Shown: piece by piece, positions 1 to 9,115 of the stretch
Layout of the letters: each line of letters begins with the position of its first letter
How positions within the stretch are numbered: position 1 is the first letter of the stretch
Assembly: GCF_023227905.1 (NCBI RefSeq)
Contig: NZ_JALOCF010000002.1
Coordinates: 106,787 to 170,786 of the forward strand
Length of the DNA: 64,000 bases
Direction of reading: 5' to 3'
From: Methylobacter sp.
GTDB lineage: Bacteria > Pseudomonadota > Gammaproteobacteria > Methylococcales > Methylomonadaceae
The notes under the pieces: generated by a model
Database searches by the model: none
What the model saw: the letters and a program-made list of their open reading frames with translations, nothing else
Told to the model about the DNA's origin: nothing
Position numbers and translations under genes: made by a program

Positions 1-1480
1 TTCCGACGAGGTTGGTGTAATCCTTGGAGGCCAGATCATCAATGTGCTTACGTACCGCTTTGACGTGCTCAACCATTGCCAGTTGGTATTCTTCTGGTGA
101 TTCAGCGCTGACGGATCTATCGTAGGCCAGCAAAGATACCTTACTGTCGATGATAATGTGTTTACCGTCTGGCAATTTGATCAGATAGTCAGTCTGCTTG
201 TTTTTCCCCTCTGCGTCTTTAAACGAACTTTGCACTTCATAGTGAGCATCTTCTATTAAGCCACTCATTTCCAGGGTTCGACACAGCTGTGCTTCGCCCC
301 AGGCGCCGCGCTGCTGGGAATCTCCTTTGAGCGCCGATGTCAGGTTGTTGGCCTCTTTACTCATTTGCAATCCAATGTCGAGCACCTTTTTAATTTCAGC
401 ATTCAGGCTGGTGTTCCCCTGGATTGACGCATCATGGACTTCGTTGATACGTTTTTGGAAGCCTTCTATCTGCTCGCGGAAAGGTTTGAGCATGTTATCA
501 ATGCTAGCCTGGCTGGTATGGGTAAAGGTTTTTCCTTTTTCTTCAAAAATTTTGTTAGCCAGATTTTCAAATTCTTTGGTTAATGATTGCTTGGTTTCGG
601 AGAGCTGGGCCATTTGCTCTTTAAAGTGCTCCTCCCGCCTCTCCAACGTGGTTTTTAGTTCGGTATGCTCATTGCTAAGATCTTGATAACGCTGTTGTAA
701 CTGGCTGTATGCTTCAATTTGTTCTCTGAGCTTACTTTTATGTTCAATCAGCTGTTCGCGAGCCTCTTTTTCACCCGTTTCTAACGCTTTAGATTTTTTG
801 CCTTCTTGCGCCAACTCATCTTTTAAGCGATTGACTTCTTTACGCTCTTCTTGAAGCGCATTATCAATCATTTGCAGACGTTCACGTAATTCCTGCTGTT
901 GTTCACGCGCCTCTTTTTCAGAAGTCTCTAGCGCCTTGGCTTTTTTACCTTCCTGCGCCAATTCATCTTTTAAGCGGCTGACCTCTTTGCGTTCATCTTG
1001 CAGCTGAATATCTATTTGTTGCAGTCGATTGCGTAGGTCTTCTTGTTGCTTGGTTAGCGAACGTACATCGGCCTGCGCGGTTTCCCGCTGCTTTTCAGCT
1101 TCGTGGTGTTGTTGGTTGAGTATTTCCAGTTGTTGACGCAAGGCCTCACGCTCGGTTTTAGCTTCGGCTTGCGTTTCTGTTAGACGTTTCTCCAGACTCA
1201 GACATTTATCCTGTGCAGCTGATATTTGTTGCTCCAGCTTGCTTTCGCTTAATGCCAATTGATGATTTTTGCTTTGTAGCGCATCCTGTTGTGCTTGTAT
1301 GGAAATAAGCTGTTCAGTGCTTTTGCTCAGCTCCTGCTTTGCTTGCTCCAGCAAACCGTTCAGCTCGGTATTGCGGCGGCTAAAGCGAAGTGTCGCTGCT
1401 AGATAGCCAATTACTGCCACGGCAATCATAACAACGCAGAAAATGGCAGTAAGTTCAGTGGTCCATTGAATGGCCGGCAT
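1..1480 (-). CDS. rmuC: RmuC family DNA recombination-limiting protein (C-terminus beyond window)
   Basis: The leftward reading frame begins at an ATG at 1480 with a strong AGGAGGAC ribosome site that overlaps the hsdR stop. About 493 codons are in view and the end lies off the left edge. Residues about 9-28 form one hydrophobic segment, so the protein is probably anchored in the inner membrane. A long charged coiled coil follows to about residue 300, then the RmuC nuclease-like core with the motifs RGAWGEAQL and DSKVSL. RmuC proteins are known to limit recombination between short inverted repeats; the predicted fold is PD-(D/E)xK. The coiled coil carries a 49-residue tandem duplication. The 8-bp gap to hsdR suggests one transcript with hsdR and the sigma-54 regulator. 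Family assignment is firm; its role beside a restriction subunit is inferred. Confidence 0.9.
   Translation of the reverse strand, partial: MPAIQWTTELTAIFCVVMIAVAVIGYLAATLRFSRRNTELNGLLEQAKQELSKSTEQLISIQAQQDALQSKNHQLALSESKLEQQISAAQDKCLSLEKRLTETQAEAKTEREALRQQLEILNQQHHEAEKQRETAQADVRSLTKQQEDLRNRLQQIDIQLQDERKEVSRLKDELAQEGKKAKALETSEKEAREQQQELRERLQMIDNALQEERKEVNRLKDELAQEGKKSKALETGEKEAREQLIEHKSKLREQIEAYSQLQQRYQDLSNEHTELKTTLERREEHFKEQMAQLSETKQSLTKEFENLANKIFEEKGKTFTHTSQASIDNMLKPFREQIEGFQKRINEVHDASIQGNTSLNAEIKKVLDIGLQMSKEANNLTSALKGDSQQRGAWGEAQLCRTLEMSGLIEDAHYEVQSSFKDAEGKNKQTDYLIKLPDGKHIIIDSKVSLLAYDRSVSAESPEEYQLAMVEHVKAVRKHIDDLASKDYTNLVG
754..1047 (-). repeat. 147-bp tandem duplication inside rmuC
   Basis: Two adjacent copies of about 147 bp (754-900 and 901-1047) encode near-identical 49-residue coiled-coil segments containing the motif RLKDELAQEGKK. 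Since 49 is seven heptads, the duplication keeps both the reading frame and the coiled-coil phase. Copies differ by scattered substitutions, so the duplication is not very recent. Confidence 0.75.
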
Positions 1481-1488
1481 GTGTCCTC

Positions 1489-4400
1489 CTATATATTTGC
1501 TAGCTGCGCGTCAGCGCTTAAAAATGGTTTTAGCACTTCGATCAGATCGTTTACATCATCCGGTTTAAATACCCCATCGATACCCTCATGAGAAATACTG
1601 TCGAAGGGGGGCTCGTAGAGTTTTTCCACCACGATGGAACCATGCTGGGCGATATAATTTTTTAGCAAGTTCATAAAACGCACTTGCTGAGCTGTAAGGT
1701 TGGGATGGTCGTGCAAAAAGCTCTTGAAGAGGTCTTCTATCGCTTGCGGGTCGAGGCCAACCAGCTCTCTAACCGTTAGCTGCAATTGGTCTGCGGTGCG
1801 TCCGTAAAAATCGTTAAGCACTTCCAAACTGACTCCCGGGTGGCTGGTGAGTATCGTCGATGTGAGTGACTTTAGCTCTGCTTCGGTGATGGCTTCGCCC
1901 TTGTGTATTTTTTGCAGGGTTGGATTCGCAGCGATCATATTATCCAAAATGCTTTTCAATCGTCTGCGGTAGATCATCGCTTCGTTAGCGCCAGCAATTT
2001 TGACTTCGCGGTCTGTCTCTCTTACCCCCGTGTCACCGGTTTTTGTGGCAGGCATAGCATACCCCCCTCCACCACCCAATTGCCGGTATTTCATAATGCC
2101 GCGCAATTCTTTACGGGCGGTTTCGAGTTTCTCAATGCTGGGTTGCTGCCAGAATCCGGCACTACGTACCTCGGCAATAACCGTGTCTTTTTGACGCACT
2201 GCTTGTATGTTGACTGCTAGTTTGTCGAGCTCGGCCAGCAATTGATCACGGCCGTCATCAAAGCAGCTGGCTTGATTAACCAAGCAACTTTCGATGTTGG
2301 CGATGAGTTTATCTAACGCGGTAGCGTGCTTGTCTCGCAAAACTCTAGCTGACATTAAGGGCGCAATCGTATTCACCAGCAGGTGCTGAGTTTTTGCATC
2401 CAGCGTTTTTAACAAATCAGTTTGTTGTAATTGATGCACTACGCGCAGCTCTCTCTTAACAGCAATACTGGTATCTGGCAGATCATTGACATCTGCGCGC
2501 ATCAGTTCGACGGCCACATCGAAAGCTTGTGCATTGTTATGTTTAAGCGCTGCTTGAGCAAGTTCCAAGCGCGCCTCAAAGGTAGTTTGTAATAGAGACT
2601 TGCTGCCCGTGTCTTCCGGTTCCTGATATTCTTCTTCGAAAAAATCGAAGTTCCCATAATGATCAAAGATTAAAAACTCGGTTTTATGCTTGCCTGGACC
2701 AAACAAGTTTGGGCGCAAGCGCGTACCACGGCCAATCATTTGCCAGAATTTCACCCAGGATCTGACCGACTTAGCAAAGACCAGATTGACCACTTCGGGC
2801 ACATCGATACCGGTGTCAAGCATATCGACCGATATCGCAATGCGAAACTCGTTGTCGGCCTTTTTGAATTCTTTAATCAGGCTATCCACCTGGGGAATCG
2901 CATTGTGAATCACCTTACACACCTTACTGCCATACTGAGGGTAGAGTTTGCAAAAGAGCTTTTCCAGGTGCTCGGCATGTTCTTGGCGTTGTGCAAAGAT
3001 GATGGTTTTACCTACTAACGAGCCTGTTTCGTCTTTAATGCCGTTGTTGATGAGGTTTTCCAGAATGATACGGTCGGTATCTTCGCTAAAAATTTTACGG
3101 CCGATGTCCTTCCCGGCAATGGTAGTCTTTTTAGCTTCTTCTTCGCCAAGATCTTCTTCCAGTTGTCGTTTTTGCTCTTCTGTTAGATCGTTATAATGAA
3201 TCCCGTCGCGCAAAAAATCCGTGGTTAGATCTTTGACTCGAAACGGCACCAAATAAGGTGGCTCATTATTGATAGCTGCATCGAGGCCAAACTCGAAGGT
3301 GGGATTGGTAGTTTCACAATCGAACATATCGAAGGTGTTGCGGCTAATGAACTTAACCGGCGTGGCGGTGAGTCCCACTTGCAACGCGTCGAAGTAATCA
3401 AACAAATCACGGTATTTGTTATAGACACTCCGATGACTTTCATCGGCTATGATGAGATCAAAAAAGCCGACATCAAGTTGGGTAAAACGATTCATCATGC
3501 CTGGATAGGTCGCGATATAGACGCGAGCTGTTTGATCGATTTTATTGGTTTCACCAATAATGCAGCGTGGTTCGCTGGGTAAATTTTGTTTAAAGGCTTC
3601 GTCAGCCTGGATACGCAGCTCTTTGCGGTCACATAAGAACAAAACGCGCTTAGCCCAGCCTGTACGTAACAGAAGTTCGTTCAAAGCAATGGCCACACGA
3701 GTTTTACCGGTTCCCGTTGCTTGAATGATCAATGCCTTGCGGCGCTGGCTCTGAAAATGCGCCGCAACCGTTTTAACCGCTTCGATTTGATAAGGACGAT
3801 CGGCAATGCTCAGTTCGGGATTGAATTTTTCGAGTTCAGCACTACGGTAATGGCGTTGATAAATCAAATAGTCCAGGCTATCTTTGCTATAGAAGCCATA
3901 GACTGGACGATAGGTGTTGTACTGGTGGTCATCCCAGATAAAGGTTTCATAACCATTGCTATAGAAAATAACCGGGCGCTGGTAGCCCATATGTTCAAAA
4001 GCATCAGCATAAAGCCGAGCCTGTTCTCGCCCCGCTTGTAGGTTGGTATTACCTGATTTTTTCGCTTCAATGACTGCCAAGGGCTGGCTATCTCCCCAAA
4101 GCACGTAATCTACGTAACCTTTGCCTGATTTATTATCTGGGAATGCAACTTCGAACTCTTGCCCAACCTGTTCTGGATTATGAATATCCCATCCAGCTTG
4201 CAATAACATGGCATCGATTAGTAAGTCGCGCGTTTTGGCTTCGTTCCATTGCAGGCTGTCGGCCACCTGCTGGCTTTGTTGTTTCCTCTTTTGCTGATCC
4301 GGCTTGGCGGGAGTTTCCAAACGATCAATGTTTTTGGTACGTTCACGCTCAAGCGCCTCCATAACGCGCTGCAGTTCGTCTTGTTGTTTTTGCAGCTCCT

Positions 4401-4884
4401 TTTCATAGCTGGAAACCGATTTTTGCAGCTGGGTTAGAGTAGCGGTAGGGTCGTTGATATCCTGAAAGGTAAGAATATCGTCTTTCTTCTTGCCGTAATA
4501 TTTAATCCCCATATACATGGCAAGCTGATGCGCTGTACCCAAAGCCATATGCGCGTTACGAATCTCGCCTTCAGCGCCATGCGCGGTATCATTACCTTGA
4601 ATTCGCAAGAAATTGATCTGATGAATAAGCGATTTACTAACGCAATCTTCAAAGACTGGATTTTTGATCAGCTCATAAAAGCTAGATTGTGGCAGTCGTG
4701 GTAGCTGTTCTTCTTTGTAGATCGTTTTAGTAAGCTCTTCCGCGAAACCTCTTAAACGCGTCAATGCACTACCTGGATCAACATGTAACACCGCCTCGGC
4801 CAAGCCGCCTATGTTAGCTAGCACGTCATTCTGTGGTCGAAGAAACTCAAAATTGATAGATTTCATAAATATTATTCTGTCCAT
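1489..4884 (-). CDS. hsdR: Type I restriction endonuclease R subunit (HsdR), EcoEI-like
   Basis: A protein of 1131 residues with the R-subunit architecture. Residues about 25-125 resemble DUF4145 (HEPN-like). A coiled coil covers about 150-190. The HSDR_N nuclease region holds D259 and E273-x-K275. A superfamily 2 translocase follows, with Walker A ATGTGKT near 389-395, a DESH motif II, and motif VI QMIGRGTRL. The C-terminal region resembles the EcoEI R-subunit C-terminal domain. R subunits cut DNA after ATP-driven translocation and need HsdM and HsdS to find sites; neither is present here up to 6.4 kb or between the neighbours. A second in-frame ATG lies at 4866 and neither start has a clear ribosome site. 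The gene starts 31 bp after the sigma-54 regulator and ends 8 bp before rmuC, so it is probably cotranscribed with both. Confidence 0.93.
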   Translation of the reverse strand: MDRIIFMKSINFEFLRPQNDVLANIGGLAEAVLHVDPGSALTRLRGFAEELTKTIYKEEQLPRLPQSSFYELIKNPVFEDCVSKSLIHQINFLRIQGNDTAHGAEGEIRNAHMALGTAHQLAMYMGIKYYGKKKDDILTFQDINDPTATLTQLQKSVSSYEKELQKQQDELQRVMEALERERTKNIDRLETPAKPDQQKRKQQSQQVADSLQWNEAKTRDLLIDAMLLQAGWDIHNPEQVGQEFEVAFPDNKSGKGYVDYVLWGDSQPLAVIEAKKSGNTNLQAGREQARLYADAFEHMGYQRPVIFYSNGYETFIWDDHQYNTYRPVYGFYSKDSLDYLIYQRHYRSAELEKFNPELSIADRPYQIEAVKTVAAHFQSQRRKALIIQATGTGKTRVAIALNELLLRTGWAKRVLFLCDRKELRIQADEAFKQNLPSEPRCIIGETNKIDQTARVYIATYPGMMNRFTQLDVGFFDLIIADESHRSVYNKYRDLFDYFDALQVGLTATPVKFISRNTFDMFDCETTNPTFEFGLDAAINNEPPYLVPFRVKDLTTDFLRDGIHYNDLTEEQKRQLEEDLGEEEAKKTTIAGKDIGRKIFSEDTDRIILENLINNGIKDETGSLVGKTIIFAQRQEHAEHLEKLFCKLYPQYGSKVCKVIHNAIPQVDSLIKEFKKADNEFRIAISVDMLDTGIDVPEVVNLVFAKSVRSWVKFWQMIGRGTRLRPNLFGPGKHKTEFLIFDHYGNFDFFEEEYQEPEDTGSKSLLQTTFEARLELAQAALKHNNAQAFDVAVELMRADVNDLPDTSIAVKRELRVVHQLQQTDLLKTLDAKTQHLLVNTIAPLMSARVLRDKHATALDKLIANIESCLVNQASCFDDGRDQLLAELDKLAVNIQAVRQKDTVIAEVRSAGFWQQPSIEKLETARKELRGIMKYRQLGGGGGYAMPATKTGDTGVRETDREVKIAGANEAMIYRRRLKSILDNMIAANPTLQKIHKGEAITEAELKSLTSTILTSHPGVSLEVLNDFYGRTADQLQLTVRELVGLDPQAIEDLFKSFLHDHPNLTAQQVRFMNLLKNYIAQHGSIVVEKLYEPPFDSISHEGIDGVFKPDDVNDLIEVLKPFLSADAQLANI

Positions 4885-4915
4885 ACCGGCTTTAAAGCGA
4901 AAACCGTGCCAATGT

Positions 4916-6409
4916 TTATTTCACATCGTGCTTTTCTATCCAGTTATTTAATGTTTGATAATTTTTCAGCCCAAGCATGGCCGCAGCTTTACTTTTATTA
5001 CCGTGATTTTCCTTGAGTGCACGCTCGATATAATGCGCACTCACTTCCTTTAAAATTTCGTTAATATCAATCCCTTGCGATATATCTCGCTCAAATATCC
5101 CATCTCCAACCGGCCGGGTTCCAAGCAATGCATCGCGAATGTCCTCCTCCGACAAAAGCTCACCTTGTTGCCATAAAGAGGCTCGAAGAATGGTCGCTTG
5201 AAGCTCTCGCACATTTCCCGGCCAACTGTGATTAGATATAAATTTTATTGCACCAGCAGAAAATTTTTTATGTATATAGCCAGGGGACTCACTGGCATCT
5301 TGGTTCACTTTTTCCAGCAACTTTTTTGCAAGAAGAGGCAAATCACCTTTCCGCTCACGAAGCGGAGGAAGAGTAATCATACCTATGGCTACTCGATAGA
5401 ATAAATCTTCTCGAAATCTGCCCTTAGCAATATCGTCAATTAGGTTACGGTTAGTTGCTGCGATAATACGCACATTGACTAGTTTCTCAGTTGTAGAGCC
5501 TACTGAAGTAAACGTTCCTTGCTGAATAACTCGTAAAAGCCTTACTTGTGACTCCAGAGGCAACTCACCGAACTCATCCAAAAATAAAGTGCCTCCATCA
5601 GCCTGTTCAAAATATCCTTTTCTTGAATCATGGGCTCCGGTAAACGCACCTTTGGTATGACCAAATAGCGTTGTATCAATCAGATCTTTCGGAATTGCAC
5701 CGCAATTTAGTGTGAGTAACGGCTTACCTGAGCGGCGACTCGCATTATGAATTGCCTTGGCAAAGAGCTCTTTTCCTGTCCCAGTTTCCCCATAAATCAG
5801 CACCGGAACGTCTCGTTGAGCGATGATCGCTGCTTTCTGTTTCAGAGTTTCCATAATACTAGATTGCGTTAATATATCCGCAAACGCGGCAGTATTAGGC
5901 GTTTGTCCTGAAAACAGGTCTGAGAATTTTGCGTCGGTCCTTTTTGCTAGCGCCGGCAAGAAATCAGCAGCAATATCAAACGGCAAATCTGGTTCAGACA
6001 CTCCCTGTTCGATTGATGACTGCACGAACTTGGTAGAGTATTTGGCTTTACCTAACAAAATTGAAACGGCCGTCATTGACGGGGTACCCGACGTTATTTG
6101 AATAGTGAACTCAGCGTTTGAATACGAACTTTGCGCTTTCTCTAGCATCGAATCAAAGGCTCGATATATATCTCCAAAATGAGTCGGATCTGATAATGCA
6201 ACCGGATTCTTTACAATGGTTACATCAAAGCGCTCTTCAATATGCCGGATATATGAGGTTATCTCAGTTTCCGGTTTATCGTATATCAGATACAGGACAT
6301 CATATCGCGAGTGCCCTAAGATACTTTCTAACGGCCCTAAACGCTCCTGATTTGCTGCCTCACGAATATCCGCGTTACCTATCCATGAAAAGAGCAATCT
6401 ATTTTTCAT
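4916..6409 (-). CDS. Sigma-54-dependent activator with N-terminal CARF-like (RtcR-type) sensor domain
   Basis: The 497-residue protein has three parts. Residues 1-150 form an alpha/beta domain with a Rossmann-like start (LLFSWIGNADI) and the motif ITSGTPSM at about 105-112, similar to the conserved loop of CARF domains and of RtcR. The AAA+ module follows: Walker A GETGTGKE at 207-214, the sigma-54 contact loop GAFTGA at 254-259, and Walker B LFLDEFGE near 275-282. A Fis-type helix-turn-helix ends the protein (NKSKAAAMLGL). Such proteins open promoters used by sigma-54 RNA polymerase, and CARF domains bind nucleotide second messengers or similar ligands. The gene directly precedes hsdR, so it may control a defence operon. 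The AAA+ and DNA-binding parts are certain; the CARF assignment rests on motif resemblance only. Confidence 0.88.
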   Translation of the reverse strand: MKNRLLFSWIGNADIREAANQERLGPLESILGHSRYDVLYLIYDKPETEITSYIRHIEERFDVTIVKNPVALSDPTHFGDIYRAFDSMLEKAQSSYSNAEFTIQITSGTPSMTAVSILLGKAKYSTKFVQSSIEQGVSEPDLPFDIAADFLPALAKRTDAKFSDLFSGQTPNTAAFADILTQSSIMETLKQKAAIIAQRDVPVLIYGETGTGKELFAKAIHNASRRSGKPLLTLNCGAIPKDLIDTTLFGHTKGAFTGAHDSRKGYFEQADGGTLFLDEFGELPLESQVRLLRVIQQGTFTSVGSTTEKLVNVRIIAATNRNLIDDIAKGRFREDLFYRVAIGMITLPPLRERKGDLPLLAKKLLEKVNQDASESPGYIHKKFSAGAIKFISNHSWPGNVRELQATILRASLWQQGELLSEEDIRDALLGTRPVGDGIFERDISQGIDINEILKEVSAHYIERALKENHGNKSKAAAMLGLKNYQTLNNWIEKHDVK

Positions 6410-6849
6410 AAAAAATTATATTAGATGCGTAAAATTTATTATGCTCAGTATGAGCTAAAACGAAATATAGTCAATCCCAAAACCTTTGATGGAATGCTAT
6501 ATTGTTTATGGAATTAAATGAGAAATAAGAGTTTATCCGTAAATAAGTTGATAAAAGTGATTCCCCACGAATAGTGGACACATGCAAAAGCTAGTATTCT
6601 TCTTTCACGAGAGGTACTCGAATGAGCAAGAAAGTTACTGACAAGAAAGTCAGCTATATTACCCCTAACCCAATTTCAGCAGGAAGCTCGCTCGCTGGCA
6701 AATGAAACGGCAATTCAAATCACCCTCTTATATGAACAATATCAACGAGCTATTTACTATTAAAATATAGCGAAAAGAGATATAGATTCGAAAAAACAGT
6801 AAATGTCGGGACATGTTTGAACTACTACACCTTAATCATAAATTTGGGG
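6410..6849. other. Intergenic region with possible IS3-type end remnant
   Basis: This 440-bp AT-rich stretch separates the sigma-54 regulator from the next leftward gene. From 6563 a sequence resembling the end of an IS3-family element (CCCCACGAATAGTGGAC) is followed by a ribosome-site-like GAGAGGT and an ATG at 6622. That opens a 27-codon frame beginning MSKKVTDKK and stopping at 6705. It could be a decayed transposase OrfA start. No sigma-54 promoter consensus was found by eye on the minus strand. Nothing else is supported. Confidence 0.3.
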
Positions 6850-7734
6850 TTATTTTAATATTTCTGTACCAAGGATTTTTAAATACCCAAAATCTCTACA
6901 ATTTCTAGCAGCCTTTATTCCTTTGTTGACCTTTTTTTTGGCGCTATCTTGATCTTCATTAGGATGAACAATACTCGCAATTTCAACCTGGGTTGCACCC
7001 TCGATTTCTCCATCAAGATAACGAAGATAGTTCCTTAGAGGTTGTATTCGTACATTTCCTTTATGTTGTAATTGATTACCTTGCTCTTCGTAATACTTTT
7101 GTTGCTCAAGTAAAAGTTGTTCAGCTTTTTGAATTTGAGCTTTAATCGGCAACGCAGCAGAAAAGGCCATAAAAACTTCATCGTCACCAGCTATTGAGAA
7201 TGTGATTTCCTCTTCATCCTCCGAAAACGGATTATTGATAGGATATCCATAATCTTTATTGAACTTTGGCGGTTTTGTATTAGCTGGGTCTAATTTTTTT
7301 GAAAACTCAGCAACAGGAAAGACGTCGAGGATTCTTTGTTGCTTAGGTGTGATTTTAGGTACAACATTATCTAATTCGCATCGGGCCATGTATTCTTCGT
7401 AGCTCTCGTCTTTATTTACCTTGGGAGTACATTTGAAATATCGGGAGAATCTTTTGCTAGTTGGAAATTTAATATACCAAGATTCTTTATGTCGCCTCCC
7501 GATTCGGTATAGATGCTGGTATCTTGGGTTTCTTCGTATAAATTCCCATGCCCATTGTTCTTTTGCAACAGTGCCTCTGGGATCAGGATAGCCTTCTGTC
7601 TCTCTCCAATTCGGCAGCCAATTGGGTATTTCTGGCGTTTTCCGAGGCTTCACAAGAGCTGGTATTTGTTGTTCATTTGTGCTCGATTGAGAGGGAATTA
7701 TCTCCTCTATTTTCGAGCCATCTATTTCTCGCAC
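6850..7734 (-). CDS. DUF6499/DUF2285-type transcriptional-regulator-like protein of integrative elements
   Basis: I choose the GTG at 7734 as start (294 residues) because GGGAGG lies six bases upstream; a TTG at 7752 is possible. The N-terminal third has the motif WAWEFIRRNPRY, which resembles the short regulator-like domain (DUF6499) found in integrative and conjugative elements. The C-terminal region (RYLDGEIEGATQVEIASIV near residues 240-258) resembles DUF2285, a helix-turn-helix-like domain often found downstream of it. The middle is Lys/Glu-rich with a QLLLEQQKYYEEQ helix. Homologues lie in conjugative-element clusters and are presumed DNA-binding; the target is unknown. Domain calls are from motif memory. 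Confidence 0.72.
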   Translation of the reverse strand: MREIDGSKIEEIIPSQSSTNEQQIPALVKPRKTPEIPNWLPNWRETEGYPDPRGTVAKEQWAWEFIRRNPRYQHLYRIGRRHKESWYIKFPTSKRFSRYFKCTPKVNKDESYEEYMARCELDNVVPKITPKQQRILDVFPVAEFSKKLDPANTKPPKFNKDYGYPINNPFSEDEEEITFSIAGDDEVFMAFSAALPIKAQIQKAEQLLLEQQKYYEEQGNQLQHKGNVRIQPLRNYLRYLDGEIEGATQVEIASIVHPNEDQDSAKKKVNKGIKAARNCRDFGYLKILGTEILK

Positions 7735-8020
7735 TTTTATCCTCCCAATCAAAATTTTTCCTACTTTAATTCATATAAATAGTCAATCGAATCTTCGTCA
7801 TGATCGTTGATTCGGGTGCTCAGAGACAGGCAAAACTGTAACATTGTTAATGATGGCTATTCGGTGCAAGCCAATAATTCAAGCTCTATTTATGGCCTAA
7901 CTAAGCTTGAAGATTTATTCACCTGAGTGAGAAATAGAATAACAAATATTGTTAGACAAATCCTCGCCATAGCCAGGAATTCCAAATTGAAACTTATTTA
8001 GCATATCGTTGGAGCTATAT

Positions 8021-8782
8021 ATGAAAGTAAAAACTAAAAAAAATACAATGACTATCAAATCTCAAAAAGCAGATCATTATCGTAAGCTAATTGCCAATGA
8101 CGTCCCCACAAAAGCTAGAACGGATAGCTGGATCAAAGAGCTTCTGGATAATGATGGCACTAAGGGTTCGAAACAAGATGCGCTCAAGGTCATGGATTAC
8201 CTAAAGGAAGAAATGGCTTATCTAAAAAAATATCAGAGCAATGCATCGACCTGCCGGCTAAATTTAAGAATGGCGGTACATTTCTTTGATCAGGGCGGGT
8301 ACGACTTACTTGGACATGCTTCTCTTAAGGTTTGCCTTGAAACAGAGCTTCCAAAAGCCAAAAGCCTTTCAACTTTGTACCGAGAAGTCAAGGCAGCACA
8401 ATTAGAAGTGATATTGTTCGGCGAGGGTAAAATTGGAACAGTCAGAGAGTCAGTTCTTCGTCCTCTCAGTAAATTTGGCGATGATAAAAAGCAGATCAAA
8501 AAAGCCTGGAAAAAGGCTATGAAAGAGAAATCAGAATCGCTGGACTTTCCAACTGCAAAGTTAGTAGCAAAGGCTGTACGAGATTTACTCAGCGGTGAAA
8601 GAGAGGAGGATACTCGCTGGTCAAAACATAGTGCTACCGATATTGCCGAAAAGATTGTACCTAAGCTAGCAACAATGATGGATAAATATGATGGAAACGT
8701 TACAGAAAAACGGATTCACGCAGTTTTGGATTTAATCGAAGAACACTTATTTGAGGAATTCAATTTGGAGGATGCATCGTAA
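8021..8782 (+). CDS. Hypothetical protein with ParB/KorB-like helical segment
   Basis: The ATG at 8021 has GGAG six bases upstream and gives 253 residues; an upstream TTG at 8009 is less likely. The protein is Lys-rich, predicted helical and has no signal peptide or membrane segment. The segment ESVLRPLSKFGDDKKQIKKA near residue 150 followed by FPTAKLVAKAVRDL resembles the helical region of plasmid ParB/KorB-type partition or regulatory proteins, where 'RPL..L..DEQ..AW..A' patterns recur. That is a weak resemblance and no function is assigned. A 30-bp perfect palindrome lies 68 bp after its stop. The AT-rich codon use matches the next two genes and differs from the 12.5-16 kb cassette. Confidence 0.6.
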   Translation: MKVKTKKNTMTIKSQKADHYRKLIANDVPTKARTDSWIKELLDNDGTKGSKQDALKVMDYLKEEMAYLKKYQSNASTCRLNLRMAVHFFDQGGYDLLGHASLKVCLETELPKAKSLSTLYREVKAAQLEVILFGEGKIGTVRESVLRPLSKFGDDKKQIKKAWKKAMKEKSESLDFPTAKLVAKAVRDLLSGEREEDTRWSKHSATDIAEKIVPKLATMMDKYDGNVTEKRIHAVLDLIEEHLFEEFNLEDAS

Positions 8783-8850
8783 TACTTACTTTTAATAAAT
8801 TTTCGTCGCATGCTTTATTAAGCGTATGTTGAGAACATAAAAACCAATAG

Positions 8851-8880
8851 GTTCTGATTCGCCAATTGGCGAATCAGAAC
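8851..8880. repeat. Perfect 30-bp palindrome
   Basis: The sequence GTTCTGATTCGCCAA is followed directly by its exact reverse complement. It lies 68 bp after the stop at 8782 in a 333-bp gene-free stretch before the helicase gene. There is no T run, so a simple intrinsic terminator is doubtful; a dimer-binding site, a cruciform or a replication-related site are alternatives. A palindrome of the same length but different sequence lies at 12152-12181. The rest of 8783-9115 shows nothing else. Confidence 0.9.
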
Positions 8881-9115
8881 TGCGGTTATGCAGGGTTTGC
8901 AGGCAGAATATCTATAGTTTCTAAGAAGTAATTTTCGAATATACGCCATTTGATTAAAAGCTTAAGGTCCGATATCTGACATTGATATTCGCACCATTAA
9001 CACCCTGTCAGGTTTGGCGCAGCCACACCATCAACTCAATTTCACGAAATCAAAAACTGTAAAGGCTATTTGAGTAACAACTCAATGTATCCGATAACTT
9101 ACAGAGATAGATTTT

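Noticed and set aside
6410..6849. Sigma-54 promoter for the regulator operon
   Set aside because: No GG-N10-GC pattern with the needed flanks was found by eye on the minus strand.
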